Made by a program: the position numbers and the translations under genes
Shown: piece after piece, positions 10,015 to 18,943 of the stretch
Layout: each line of letters opens with the position of its first letter
How positions within the stretch are numbered: position 1 is the first letter of the stretch
The notes under the pieces: generated by a model
The model's input: only the letters and a program-made list of their open reading frames with translations
What the model was told of the DNA's origin: nothing
Database searches by the model: none
Source of the DNA: an uncultured Roseobacter sp.
GTDB taxonomy: Bacteria > Pseudomonadota > Alphaproteobacteria > Rhodobacterales > Rhodobacteraceae
NCBI GenBank assembly: GCA_947501635.1
Contig: CANMWT010000008.1
Span: 62,001-126,000, forward strand
Reading direction: 5' to 3'
Length of the DNA: 64,000 nt

Positions 10015-10844
10015 GCCAATGCGCGTTTGGCCTGCTCTGCTTCGGCGACAGCGGGATCACCGGGAAAACGAATACCCACTTCGGAAAGGGTCACACAGGC
10101 CTCGCTGGTCTGGTTCAAAGCCCCCAACGCGCGCCCAAGCCGAAAAAGAGACTGTGCGGCAACTGGACCGGTCGGATCAGCGCTAAAGCTGTCAAGATAA
10201 GCACGCGCGGCCTCGCGGGTGTCGCCCAGGCCTTCGAGCGCTTCGCCACGGCCAAGACTGGCACCTGCGGCCAATGGACCGCCTGGGTAGTTCGCCGAGA
10301 ACGCCGCAAACTGATCCGCAGCATCCTGATATCGGCCCTCTGCAAGCGCAGACTGCGCGCGTTTAAAGTCATCCTCTTCGCCAACGGCAAGTTGTGTCTC
10401 AGAGATCTGCGGCGTCACAGGAGAAACCGGCGCGACAGCACCGCCCCCGGTTGTCACCGTGCCGCCAATATCCCCCCCCAGCGTCGTCGTTTCGCCCAAA
10501 GCGCCGATATCGCCGCCTTCCAATTCAACCAGCCGGAACTCCAGATCACCAATCCGGTTGGTACCATCCTCGACGATGCGGTTGACGCGAAACTCAAGCT
10601 CTTCGGTTTTGGAGGTCAGGCGTTGCAACTCGGCTTCAATCGAGCCAAGCCGGTCCAACACAGTGTTACCGCCCGTGGCGACACTCGGCCCGCCCGTCGT
10701 TGACAACTCGCGTTTCAGGCGCTGCATTTCCACGTAAAGCACAGTCAGCTCTTGCCGGATGTCAGCAAGCGTCTGGTCCTGCTGCGCAGTGACCCCAACG
10801 GGCCAAAGCACCATGAAAACGGCGAAAAGGGCGGGAAATCGCAT
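10005..10844 (-). CDS. cpoB: Cell division coordinator CpoB (YbgF), Tol-Pal system
   Basis: Periplasmic Tol-associated protein, 279 residues. It has a signal peptide (MRFPALFAVFMVLWPVGVTAQQ), a coiled-coil region at about residues 25-80 (EELEFRVNRIVEDGTNRIGD), a flexible Gly/Thr/Val-rich linker, and C-terminal TPR repeats beginning near FKRAQSALAEGRYQDAADQFAAF. In E. coli CpoB trimerises through the coiled coil and links peptidoglycan synthesis (PBP1B) with Tol-driven outer-membrane constriction. It lies directly behind pal with a gap of four bases, in the usual order, and overlaps tilS downstream. Confidence 0.93.
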   Translation of the reverse strand: MRFPALFAVFMVLWPVGVTAQQDQTLADIRQELTVLYVEMQRLKRELSTTGGPSVATGGNTVLDRLGSIEAELQRLTSKTEELEFRVNRIVEDGTNRIGDLEFRLVELEGGDIGALGETTTLGGDIGGTVTTGGGAVAPVSPVTPQISETQLAVGEEDDFKRAQSALAEGRYQDAADQFAAFSANYPGGPLAAGASLGRGEALEGLGDTREAARAYLDSFSADPTGPVAAQSLFRLGRALGALNQTSEACVTLSEVGIRFPGDPAVAEAEQAKRALACP

Positions 10845-10848
10845 CGAA

Positions 10849-11361
10849 CTACCCGGACAGCCCGCCAGCCAGGACCGTCACGGCACGGCGGTTCTTGGCA
10901 TAGCACGCTTCGCTACTGCAAATCTCGATGGGGCGTTCCTTACCAAAGCTCACGGTTTGCAAACGGTTGTCGGCCACGCCGCGCGAGACCAGGTATTCTT
11001 TTACCGCATTGGCACGCCGGGCGCCCAATGCCACGTTGTACTCGCGCGTGCCCTGTTCATCGGCATGGCCTTCGATGACGGCCGTAAAATCCGTGTTGGC
11101 CAGAAGCCACTGCGCCTGACCTTCAAGTACTACGCGGCCCTCGTCGGAAACAACCGACTGGTCCACGGCAAACAAAACGCGATCCCCCACGGTCTGGTTA
11201 AAGTAAGCCGTCGACGTCGGATCATTGGCACTGCCCGGCACCACAGCGCCGCCGACGCCCCCCGCACCGCCGGCTCCACCTGCGCCAAAGCTGTTGGGGT
11301 TGGTACAGGCAGCCAGCGCAAGGCCTGCCACCAGAAGGACGGTTTTCGTTGTCAGTTTCAT
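10849..11361 (-). CDS. pal: Peptidoglycan-associated lipoprotein Pal
   Basis: Outer-membrane lipoprotein of 170 residues. The signal peptide ends in the lipobox LAAC, so the mature N-terminus is Cys19. A short Gly/Ala-rich linker (GAGGAGGAGG) is followed by the OmpA-like peptidoglycan-binding domain: VLFAVDQSVVSDEGR, then the signature VIEGHADEQGTREYNVALGARRANAVKEYL with the conserved Asp and Arg that bind diaminopimelate. Pal tethers the outer membrane to the wall and interacts with TolB. It lies between tolB (95 bases upstream) and cpoB in the standard order. Confidence 0.97.
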   Translation of the reverse strand: MKLTTKTVLLVAGLALAACTNPNSFGAGGAGGAGGVGGAVVPGSANDPTSTAYFNQTVGDRVLFAVDQSVVSDEGRVVLEGQAQWLLANTDFTAVIEGHADEQGTREYNVALGARRANAVKEYLVSRGVADNRLQTVSFGKERPIEICSSEACYAKNRRAVTVLAGGLSG

Positions 11362-11456
11362 GCTCTTTGCCTCTTTCTTGTCAAAGGGTTCTTTTTTCTT
11401 ACGCCAAAACTAGCACAGGGCGCGACTGTTGGAAACGACCTGATCCACGGGCGGGA

Positions 11457-12788
11457 TCACGGCTGCAGGGGTGACCAGGACGGGTCTGAACCTCCCTCCG
11501 GTGTGCGGACCGGGCGCAGGTTGCGCCCTGTAATATCGACAGAGTAAAGTGTTGAGCGTCCCTGCGCGCCCTGTGTTTCTCGCGTGAACATGATGACACG
11601 GCCATTGGGCGCCCATGTGGGTCCCTCGTCCAGAAAAGATGCCGTCAACAAGCGCTCTTCAGAGCCATCGAGCCGCATGACACCGATATGGAACCGCCCC
11701 GCGTTCTGCTTGGTAAAGGCGACAAGATCGCCACGCGGGGACCACACCGGCGTGCCATAGCGACCGGGGCCAAAGGAGATGCGACGCGCCTCACCGCCGC
11801 GCGCAGGCATCACGTAAAGTTGCTGGGACCCAGACCGGTCACTCTCAAAGACGATCTGACTGCCGTCAGGCGAGAAGCTGGGGGCGGTTTCGATCGACGG
11901 TGCGGACGTGAGCCGCGTCACCCCGCCCCCATTGATGTTCATCGCATAGATGTCTGTGTTGCCACCCTGACTAAGCGAATAGACAATCGTCCGCCCGTCC
12001 GGTGCGAAACGCGGCGCAAAGCTCATCGTGCCTTCCTGACTTTCCAGCACGCGCCTCTGAACTGACCCGACATCCAGCACATAGATGCGCGGGAAGCCTG
12101 TCTCGTAGCTTGTATAGAGGACACGCTGCCCGTCTGGTGAAAACCGGGGCGCCAGAACGATTGAACTGCTGTCCGTCAGGTATTGTACGTTCGCGCCGTC
12201 ATAATCCATGATAGCGAGACGTTTCTGGCGCGAGTCCTTGGCCCCTGTTTCAGACACATAGACAACACGGCTGTCAAAATAGCCGCCCTCGCCCGTGATC
12301 CGGCTATAGACAGCATCGGCAACCTTATGGGCCATGCGCCGCCACCCATCGGTCGTTCCTGTGAACTGCAACCCGCTGCCCATCTCGGCGCCCGAGAAGA
12401 CATCATAAAGGCGGAACTTCACATTCAGCCTGTTGCCCTGCACCGACACAGCACCCGTGACAAGCGCTTGCGCGTTAATTGCTTTCCAATCCGCGAACTG
12501 GATTGGGGCGGCAAAGCTGGAAACACCGGAGATGAATGCCGAGGGTGCGATTTCGCGGAACAGCCCCGTGCCGGTTAGATCCGCAGCGATCACCTGACTG
12601 ATCTGCCCGGCGTAGCTGCCTGCGTCGCCGGTCTCGGCCTCGAACACAGGCAAGGCAAAGGGCAAGGGCTCGATCACCCCCTCCGTGATCTCGATCCGCA
12701 AGGGCCCGCTGCTTTGCGCCTGAGCCCAACCTGCGCCGAGCACATAAAGCACCAGCGCTGCGATCCCTATAGCTGTTTGAAACCTCAT
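11457..12788 (-). CDS. tolB: Tol-Pal system protein TolB
   Basis: Periplasmic beta-propeller protein, 443 residues. The signal peptide is [25 protein letters not shown]. The N-terminal domain ([21 protein letters not shown]) is followed by repeated propeller blades with recurring SPDG/APDG-type motifs: [82 protein letters not shown]. TolB relays the force of the TolQRA motor to Pal. Its ATG overlaps the tolA stop codon as ATGA, so the two are translationally coupled. Confidence 0.97.
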   Translation of the reverse strand: MRFQTAIGIAALVLYVLGAGWAQAQSSGPLRIEITEGVIEPLPFALPVFEAETGDAGSYAGQISQVIAADLTGTGLFREIAPSAFISGVSSFAAPIQFADWKAINAQALVTGAVSVQGNRLNVKFRLYDVFSGAEMGSGLQFTGTTDGWRRMAHKVADAVYSRITGEGGYFDSRVVYVSETGAKDSRQKRLAIMDYDGANVQYLTDSSSIVLAPRFSPDGQRVLYTSYETGFPRIYVLDVGSVQRRVLESQEGTMSFAPRFAPDGRTIVYSLSQGGNTDIYAMNINGGGVTRLTSAPSIETAPSFSPDGSQIVFESDRSGSQQLYVMPARGGEARRISFGPGRYGTPVWSPRGDLVAFTKQNAGRFHIGVMRLDGSEERLLTASFLDEGPTWAPNGRVIMFTRETQGAQGRSTLYSVDITGRNLRPVRTPEGGSDPSWSPLQP

Positions 12789-13876
12789 TTGATCCGCATC
12801 CTTTCGGGATTGAATGTCATCTCAATCTCTTGCCATTGTCCATATTTCTCTGGTGGCAAATCAAATCCGCGCGATCCGCATCTTATAATGGCACGCCGCG
12901 CCGCTTCGAAAGCCTGCCGCGCAGCCGCGTCAGACCCGCCCGAACTCGACGCCATGCGGATTGAGCCATTCACCGGTTTGCCATCCGGCATCATCGAAAC
13001 CTGCACCACAACGGTCGTAGCCAAAGCATCGGTCGACAGCGACCCCACATTCCAGCAGCTCGACACAGCCACGCGCAGCGCGTCTTTTTCGCCACCGGTC
13101 AGCGGCGGCCCCTGTGGCACCGGCGCTGGTGTCTGCGCGGCGGCAACCGCCTCTTCTACGGCCGCGTCTACCGCGTCGTCCGTTGCAGGCACCTGTGGCG
13201 CAGCTGCGGCGGTTTGGACCGGCGCTTCTGGTCGCCGCGCGGGGGGCCGCAAAGATGTGTCCGGCGCCCGCGCGGGTTGCTCGGCCTCTGTGACAATCTC
13301 GGTGGCCGCAGCCTCCGGTGCGGTGGCGTCTGACGGCTCTTGCAAGGTTTCGCCCTGTGCATCCGGTGCAACGGCTTCCTGCTCTACCGGATCGGGGAGA
13401 GCTTCGGGATCTGGCGGCTGCACGGCCTCGGGTGCTACGCGCTCGGCGGCTTGAGGGACCGGCGTGTCAGCCACTTCAGGTACCAAAACGGCAATATCGG
13501 CAGAGGGTTGGTCCAGAACGGGGGCCTGATCCGATACATCAGCCGGCGGCGGCAAAGGCGTGATTTGTGATACATCCGGCGGGGTTTCCGCCTCTGGCGT
13601 AACGGCAGGATCGGGCTGTACCAATTCGGTTTCTGTGTCGGGTACCGGCGGTTGTGGTGTATCCACGACAGCTTCGGGGGCCGCGGGCTGGGCCACTTCC
13701 GTGACCGATTGCGGCGCCTGCTGCGCAGCCATCAGCGCATCGAACTGGGCACTGGAAATGACCGATACATCTGTCGCCTGAAACGGTAGGGGTTCAGCGG
13801 CGAAAACATCGCCAAAGGCCATCCAGCCCAACAGCGCCAGATGCGCAGTACCCGAGATGTAATGGCCCTTGTGCAC
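12785..13876 (-). CDS. tolA: TolA, energy-transducing protein of the Tol-Pal system
   Basis: I choose the GTG at 13876, which gives [23 protein letters not shown], the N-terminal membrane anchor with the S-H-L pattern of TolA; the ATG at 13936 would overlap tolR by 53 bases and add an unlikely leader. The product is about 363 residues: TM helix at 10-30, a long central domain made almost entirely of Pro, Ala, Glu, Val and Gln (about residues 55-270), and a C-terminal TolA domain ([34 protein letters not shown] and below). The central stretch is acidic and proline-rich rather than the Lys/Ala helix of E. coli TolA, as often seen in Rhodobacterales. Confidence 0.9.
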   Translation of the reverse strand: MHKGHYISGTAHLALLGWMAFGDVFAAEPLPFQATDVSVISSAQFDALMAAQQAPQSVTEVAQPAAPEAVVDTPQPPVPDTETELVQPDPAVTPEAETPPDVSQITPLPPPADVSDQAPVLDQPSADIAVLVPEVADTPVPQAAERVAPEAVQPPDPEALPDPVEQEAVAPDAQGETLQEPSDATAPEAAATEIVTEAEQPARAPDTSLRPPARRPEAPVQTAAAAPQVPATDDAVDAAVEEAVAAAQTPAPVPQGPPLTGGEKDALRVAVSSCWNVGSLSTDALATTVVVQVSMMPDGKPVNGSIRMASSSGGSDAAARQAFEAARRAIIRCGSRGFDLPPEKYGQWQEIEMTFNPERMRIK

Positions 13877-13883
13877 GGCGCGC

Positions 13884-14375
13884 CTACCGATCCGCTCCGC
13901 CGGCGCCCGCGCGCCCGTCGAAGGTGGGCCCGCCAATATCCGTCACAAGGCCAATGTTTGAAAAACCCCCGGCGTTCAGCGCGCCCATCACTTCCATCAC
14001 GCGCAGATAAGGCACCGCGCCATCCGCACGCAAAAACACCTTGTCAGATGTGCGTTCCGCCGCGATCGCGCGCAACTTGGGGATAAGCTCGCCGGCTGCG
14101 GTCTCTGTGGTCTGTATCTGTATGGAGCCTTCGGCCGTAATTGTAACCGTCAGAGGCTCTTCCTGATCGGTCGGCAATGCACCCGCTGCAGTCTTGGGCA
14201 ACTCCACAGGCACGCCCACGGTCAGCAACGGGGCGGCCACCATGAAGATGATCAAAAGGACAAGCATCACATCCACAAAGGGCGTGACGTTGATTTCAGA
14301 CATGGGCTGGGCGCGCACCGTACGGCGGCGCCGTTTTGTGCTGCCGCCCGGTTTCTGCATGACACTCGCACCCAT
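13884..14375 (-). CDS. tolR: TolR, proton-channel subunit of the Tol-Pal motor
   Basis: ExbD/TolR family, 163 residues. After a basic N-terminus (KRRRRTVRAQPM) comes the signature SEINVTPFVDVMLVLLIIFMV, in which Asp35 in the single membrane helix is the proton-relay residue, and then the periplasmic domain with GIPVELPK-like GVPVELPKTAA. The protein forms the proton channel with TolQ and powers TolA. It starts three bases after the tolQ stop. Confidence 0.97.
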   Translation of the reverse strand: MGASVMQKPGGSTKRRRRTVRAQPMSEINVTPFVDVMLVLLIIFMVAAPLLTVGVPVELPKTAAGALPTDQEEPLTVTITAEGSIQIQTTETAAGELIPKLRAIAAERTSDKVFLRADGAVPYLRVMEVMGALNAGGFSNIGLVTDIGGPTFDGRAGAGGADR

Positions 14376-14378
14376 GGC

Positions 14379-15074
14379 CTAGCTGTCCAGCTGACGGCTG
14401 AGGATTGTCGCGAATTCATCTGCAAAGGATTCGTAGCCCGCCAGAATCCTGTCCGCATCCGCGCTCAGCTTGTTGTAAAAAATCACTGCAGGTATCGCCG
14501 CAAACAGCCCCAGCCCCGTGGCAAGCAGCGCCTCGGCAATACCGGGTGCGACAACTGCCAGATTGGTGTTTTGCTGCTCGGCAATCTCGATAAAGGCATT
14601 CATAATACCGATGACCGTGCCAAATAGGCCAATGAATGGCGTCGATGAACCGATGGTGGCCAAAACGGTCAGCCCATCCCGCAAATGCTCTGATTCCTTG
14701 TTGATCGCCACATCCATTGATCGGTCTATGCGCTGCGTCGCACCGGCAATAAGCCCCCCATCGTCATGATGCGAGCGCTGCCATTCCACCATCCCGGCCG
14801 CGAATATCTTCTCCGCACCCGCTGAAGGCGCCGGACCCACTTCCTGAAACAGCTCGTCCAAAGGATCGCCAGACCAAAAGGCCCTGTCGAATACCGCAGC
14901 CTCGCTGCGGGCCTTGCGATAAAGGATCAGCTTGATCACGATGACCGACCACGCCCAGAAAGACGCTGCAATCAGCATGATCATCACGATTTTGACGATT
15001 AAAGTAGCCCGTGCGAAAAGGCCGAAAAACGAGAAATCAATCTCGTGCGCCACAGCCAGCGTTTCTGCTTCCAT
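14379..15074 (-). CDS. tolQ: TolQ, proton-channel subunit of the Tol-Pal motor
   Basis: MotA/TolQ/ExbB family, 231 residues, with three membrane segments: TLIVKIVMIMLIAASFWAWSVIVIKLIL near residues 25-50, LTVLATIGSSTPFIGLFGTVIGIMNAF in the middle, and GIAEALLATGLGLFAAIPAVIFYN. The last two carry the conserved Thr/Gly/Pro residues lining the proton path. It is the first tol gene after ybgC; the intergenic 98 bases hold no recognisable regulatory site. Confidence 0.97.
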   Translation of the reverse strand: MEAETLAVAHEIDFSFFGLFARATLIVKIVMIMLIAASFWAWSVIVIKLILYRKARSEAAVFDRAFWSGDPLDELFQEVGPAPSAGAEKIFAAGMVEWQRSHHDDGGLIAGATQRIDRSMDVAINKESEHLRDGLTVLATIGSSTPFIGLFGTVIGIMNAFIEIAEQQNTNLAVVAPGIAEALLATGLGLFAAIPAVIFYNKLSADADRILAGYESFADEFATILSRQLDS

Positions 15075-15172
15075 ATGCCTGCTCTTTGCTCAATACACCA
15101 AGGGCCGATTTTTTCAGCCTCTATTAGGTCGGACTCTAACGCAGCAACACACAGAATGCCATCACTATGGTG

Positions 15173-15583
15173 TTACCCGGCCTTTGAAATCGGCAGTGAG
15201 CGAAGTTTCGCTGGCATGCGCACGGGCTTTCCGCCTTCCCCGATGCAAACAATCGTTACATCTGCTGCAAACAAAAGCGTCTCGCCGCGGCACACCTGCT
15301 GATGCATGACCATCCGCGCCGGGCGCAAGGCGGTAACCCGCGTCCGGACCTCAAGTACATCGTCAAAACAGGCGGGCGTCAGGTAATCGGCACTCAGGCT
15401 GCGCACAGCAAATACAACGCCCCGGGACTTCATATCCAGCTGGTCGATGCCGATCTCGCGGACCCAGTCACTCCGAGCGCGTTCGATATAGCGCAGGTAG
15501 TTGGCGTAATAGACGATACCCGCCATGTCGGTGTCTTCGTAAAAAACGCGAATGGGAAAACGGTGTTGTGCCTCTTCAACCAA
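15173..15583 (-). CDS. ybgC: Tol-Pal-associated acyl-CoA thioesterase YbgC
   Basis: Hotdog thioesterase of 136 residues with the 4-hydroxybenzoyl-CoA thioesterase signature: FYEDTDMAGIVYYANYLRYIERARSDWVRE, in which the Asp of DTDMAG is catalytic. It starts with TTG preceded by AGGA at a spacing of seven bases. YbgC is cytosolic and hydrolyses short- or long-chain acyl-CoA; it may link phospholipid metabolism to the Tol system. It is the first gene of the Tol-Pal cluster here, as in most proteobacteria. Confidence 0.95.
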   Translation of the reverse strand: MVEEAQHRFPIRVFYEDTDMAGIVYYANYLRYIERARSDWVREIGIDQLDMKSRGVVFAVRSLSADYLTPACFDDVLEVRTRVTALRPARMVMHQQVCRGETLLFAADVTIVCIGEGGKPVRMPAKLRSLPISKAG

Positions 15584-15884
15584 TTGATATTCCTGCCTTC
15601 CTTATGTGTCTGCTCATGCCGCGTCTTACCGCATGGACACCGTCGGTTTTTGGTCTCTTCGCGCCTTGCGGCACCTCATGCGCAAGTTTGCGCTGCCCCG
15701 ACGGGTAAGGCAATTCGCAATATCGCAAAAGCCACCAAACACAAGAAGCCCAGTTTATACAGCGTTGCCGCACACCTGCCTAAAGATTGCCTCAATCATG
15801 GTCCAAGCAGCACGTGTTCCTATGCGGCTACTGATTGCGCCGGGCGGAACATCGAGACAGGAAAACAAAAAACGGAGCATCAGG
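15584..15884. other. Intergenic region between ybgC and the methyltransferase gene
   Basis: This 301-bp stretch lies between two divergent genes and should hold the promoters of the Tol-Pal operon (minus strand) and of the methyltransferase (plus strand). Open frames cross it but none has a ribosome-binding site or a protein-like composition. I see no clear promoter hexamers or inverted repeat. Confidence 0.5.
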
Positions 15885-16499
15885 ATGACGGCGACAGCAG
15901 TATTGGGCAACATGCATGCAAAGGTGGTCTTTGACCGAAGGGTCAGTGTTCTGACCGAAATGCTTGGGGCGCTTGTCCCGCCCGACAGCTCAATGCTCGA
16001 CGTGGGCACAGGTGACGGCCAGATCGCACTGAAAATCGCGCGCGAACAGCCCGGAACGCAGGTCGAGGGCATCGACATCATGAAACGCCCAACCACGCAT
16101 ATCCCTGTGACGCTCTTTGATGGCAACAAAATTCCTTTTGACGATAAAAGCGTCGATGTTGTCAGTTTCGTGGATGTGTTGCACCACACGGACGATCCGC
16201 AAATCCTGATTTCTGAAGCAGCCCGCGTGGCACGTAAGGCCATTCTGATCAAAGACCATTTGAGCGAAAATACCGTCGACAACCTAACGCTGCGCCTGAT
16301 GGATTGGGTCGGCAACGCCCCTCATGGGGTTGTGCTACCCTACAACTACGCATCCCGCGCACAGTGGGACGGCTGGTTCGACACCGCAGGACTGACCATC
16401 GACGCGTTCGAGACGGACGTGCCGCTCTATCCAGCACCCTTCAGCATGATCTTCGGCCGCAAACTGCACTTCGTGACCAGGCTTATTCCGGCGGCTTGA
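15885..16499 (+). CDS. SAM-dependent methyltransferase (class I), substrate unknown
   Basis: The ATG at 15885 is preceded by GGAG and AGG in GGAGCATCAGG, and the product of about 204 residues then begins MTATAVLGNMHAKVVFDRRVSVL. The SAM-binding motif is MLDVGTGDGQIALKIA near residues 40-55, with the acidic end of strand 2 at VEGIDIMKR and the post-motif VVSFVDVLHHTDDP. This is a Methyltransf_11-type Rossmann enzyme. The last residues (FGRKLHFVTRLIPAA) overlap the end of the convergent GtrA-like gene by 17 bases. With the neighbouring glycosyltransferase genes it may act on a lipid or glycan intermediate, but that is only context. Confidence 0.8.
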   Translation: MTATAVLGNMHAKVVFDRRVSVLTEMLGALVPPDSSMLDVGTGDGQIALKIAREQPGTQVEGIDIMKRPTTHIPVTLFDGNKIPFDDKSVDVVSFVDVLHHTDDPQILISEAARVARKAILIKDHLSENTVDNLTLRLMDWVGNAPHGVVLPYNYASRAQWDGWFDTAGLTIDAFETDVPLYPAPFSMIFGRKLHFVTRLIPAA

Positions 16500-16893
16500 A
16501 CGCGAACAGCGCGTTGGCAACATAGCTGAGCACCGCGGCTGTTCCCGCGGTGACCAGAAATATCAGTGTATCAATCGCAACATTCTGCGTCACAAATCGC
16601 GTCGTCACGGCAGCGACCAAGGCCAGACAGATGACTTGCGTGGCAGCATAGACCAGAAATCCATAACGCCAAGCTTGTGCAAGCCGGAAGGTAAACCTTT
16701 TCTGGACTGCAAACGCGGCGGGAATACAAATCAGATACAGAACAACTGACGTGATGAAAGGCGGTGCTCCTGCCTTCCCGACCAGCAGAGCTGTCACGAT
16801 CGAGTATCCCAGACTGAAACTGCCCCCCACAACGAGAAAGCGCATCAGGCGACCTGCCCGTTCCCGCTCGGCGTTTTGCCCTGCGCCGGTCAT
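16483..16893 (-). CDS. GtrA-family membrane protein
   Basis: A 136-residue protein with four predicted membrane helices, beginning near MRFLVVGGSFSLGYSIVTALLV, then PFITSVVLYLICIPAAFAVQKRFTF, the FLVYAATQVICLALVAAVTT segment, and FLVTAGTAAVLSYVANALFAF. The RFTF after helix 2 and the ANxLFAF end are typical of the GtrA/DPMS-associated family. GtrA proteins are thought to flip or position polyprenyl-phosphate-linked sugars. The ATG overlaps the stop of the upstream GT-C-like gene as TGATG, so the two are coupled; a GTG one codon earlier is also possible. Confidence 0.82.
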   Translation of the reverse strand: MTGAGQNAERERAGRLMRFLVVGGSFSLGYSIVTALLVGKAGAPPFITSVVLYLICIPAAFAVQKRFTFRLAQAWRYGFLVYAATQVICLALVAAVTTRFVTQNVAIDTLIFLVTAGTAAVLSYVANALFAFKPPE

Positions 16894-18701
16894 CACCGCT
16901 GCACCTTCAGCACAACCAACCCTTCATGCACCCCATCCACGGCAACCAGACGCGTGTCGACCGCCCCGTGCGCCAATTCGCTGGCATAGAAGCCCGCGCC
17001 GACAACGCCCGTTTCGCGACAAAGGACCAGGTATTCCGCACCCCCGCCGTCAATAACGGACAACAACCCATCGCGATCCATCTCAAAGGGGAGGATACCG
17101 TTTCCAAGTGCCGACGCGCTCCGGTGATAAGGTGCCGCCAGTACGGAATGTTCGGTCATCAACAAAATCGGCGGCCCATAGTTCAGGTAGCTCAGGATGC
17201 GGCTTGGCGGCAGAACATCAAGCGTCTGCAATATTTGGGGCGTGCGGCAAGAAGCAGGTGTCAAAGGCGCTGTTGCAACCTCTGACTGCGCTTGCAATGA
17301 CGCGGCGACCCCCAGAACAAACTTGTAAAGCGCAGGGAAAAACAGCGTCATGGCACCCATCGCAATGACGTTGAGCGATGCCAACGGCGATGCCCCCGGG
17401 GCCTGCCGCGCAGTGAACATTGTGCTTAGCACATAGCCCATGAGCACAGGAACAACCGAAGCGGACAAGACCAATAGCCGAAGTTGAACGAAGGAACCTG
17501 CCAAACCAATCCAGCCGAACACCAGCAAGACCCCTACAGCTTTGTGTGTGGCCGCTGCTGCCCCGGTCGTCCTGCGCGCACGCATCCAGATCGCTGTCGA
17601 CACCAGCACGGTGAACAATGCCGGGAAGACACCTGTAAAGAAGACAGCGGGCGATTTTTGCAAGAACATATAGGCTGGCCGCGCCTCAAGTATCCGGGTG
17701 GCAATGATCTCCTGCATCTCGTCAGGAAGCGCGCCATAAGGCCCCGAAGCACAAAAAGAAATCAGCGGAAAGGCCGCAATTGCACCCGCCAGCGCAAGCC
17801 CACCAAAGATCACACTGTTTCGCCATGTGCCCGCAGCACCGCGTGCTAAAAGCGTCGCCGCCACAGTGACGAGTGCAGCAATACCAGTCAGTGCAAGCAC
17901 CGGCGGCGCCAGTTCGTCACAATAGGCAATAAACCACTGGGTGGGCGGGGTCTGCCCGGCAAAAAGGACAGCCCCCCCCAAAAACATCGCCACGGCATAA
18001 ATGCTGGGCTGCAGGCCCGCACTTGCCGGGTCGCGCCACAGACGGGCATAGAGAATAAGACCCGCGACTCCAAGCGGCAAAAGGTTTTCCAGACCAATCG
18101 CCAAAGACAGCGCCGCAGCACTGCCGCCGATCAAACCGCGGCGAAGGGCGTCGCCCGCGCCAATCATGCTGAGGATGACAACAAGCAAAAGCAATATCTG
18201 GATATTGTGGTGGTCCAGACGCCCCTGTCCGAAGTAGACGCTGCCGGTGACGGGCCAGAACACAACCGCAAGAGCCGCCACGCCACCAGCGAGAGGCCCG
18301 AACAGACGCGCCGCGGCAGTGCCCGACAGAATTATCATCAAAACCTGCAACAGAGCCGGCCAGATCACAATCGCGGCAGCCTCGGCGGTTTTCATTGGCA
18401 AGACCTGCGAAACGGGCCAGATAATCGTGGCAAGGCCTAGATCCACATAGCGCGACCAATGCAGCGAAACGCCATCGGGCGGCGACACGCGATGCAGGCT
18501 CATATCGTACCAGCTCTGACCGGCCAGCCAGTCGCGCACCGACACGAAACGCGTGATTGAGTCATTATCCGAAGTGGCAATTCGATCGTGTGGGGAAACA
18601 ATCGCAGAGGGAATATCCGCCATTGCCAAGACCAGCGCCAGCAAGATACCCACTGTCGCCAAATTCAGCGCGAACCGGCGCTTTGGTGAAGCCTCTTCCA
18701 T
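16893..18701 (-). CDS. Polytopic GT-C-like glycosyltransferase, unassigned
   Basis: A 602-residue membrane protein with roughly a dozen hydrophobic segments. After the first helix (residues 12-32) comes a non-cytoplasmic loop with D45-N-D47 and R/W/Y-rich sequence (VRDWLAGQSWYDMSLHRV, then SLHWSRYVDLGLA); an acidic motif in this loop is the hallmark of GT-C enzymes that use lipid-phosphate sugar donors. The C-terminal 130 residues are soluble and probably periplasmic. It is followed by a GtrA-like gene (coupled by a TGATG overlap) and divergent from a polyprenyl-phosphate GT2 gene, which together form a complete donor-synthesis, flipping and transfer set. The acceptor (O-antigen, lipid A or protein) cannot be told. 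Confidence 0.65.
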   Translation of the reverse strand: MEEASPKRRFALNLATVGILLALVLAMADIPSAIVSPHDRIATSDNDSITRFVSVRDWLAGQSWYDMSLHRVSPPDGVSLHWSRYVDLGLATIIWPVSQVLPMKTAEAAAIVIWPALLQVLMIILSGTAAARLFGPLAGGVAALAVVFWPVTGSVYFGQGRLDHHNIQILLLLVVILSMIGAGDALRRGLIGGSAAALSLAIGLENLLPLGVAGLILYARLWRDPASAGLQPSIYAVAMFLGGAVLFAGQTPPTQWFIAYCDELAPPVLALTGIAALVTVAATLLARGAAGTWRNSVIFGGLALAGAIAAFPLISFCASGPYGALPDEMQEIIATRILEARPAYMFLQKSPAVFFTGVFPALFTVLVSTAIWMRARRTTGAAAATHKAVGVLLVFGWIGLAGSFVQLRLLVLSASVVPVLMGYVLSTMFTARQAPGASPLASLNVIAMGAMTLFFPALYKFVLGVAASLQAQSEVATAPLTPASCRTPQILQTLDVLPPSRILSYLNYGPPILLMTEHSVLAAPYHRSASALGNGILPFEMDRDGLLSVIDGGGAEYLVLCRETGVVGAGFYASELAHGAVDTRLVAVDGVHEGLVVLKVQR

Positions 18702-18943
18702 CCTGGGTCGCCCGTTCCTGTCGTTCTGCTCTTTTTGACGTCATAAAATAACTGCCCCAAAAGAACAATAACGGGGCAAAGATAGGGTTTATCCGTGGCG
18801 TGCAGGCAGGAATTGTCGCCACTTCGGCAATAGTCACCTCAACGCCCCGATGCTTCCCCATTTCCGCCACGATAGAGCTGTCTGGATGGCGTCAACAGTC
18901 TGCAGACACGCGGACTTTTGCCAGATGTACGAGGAACGGCGCA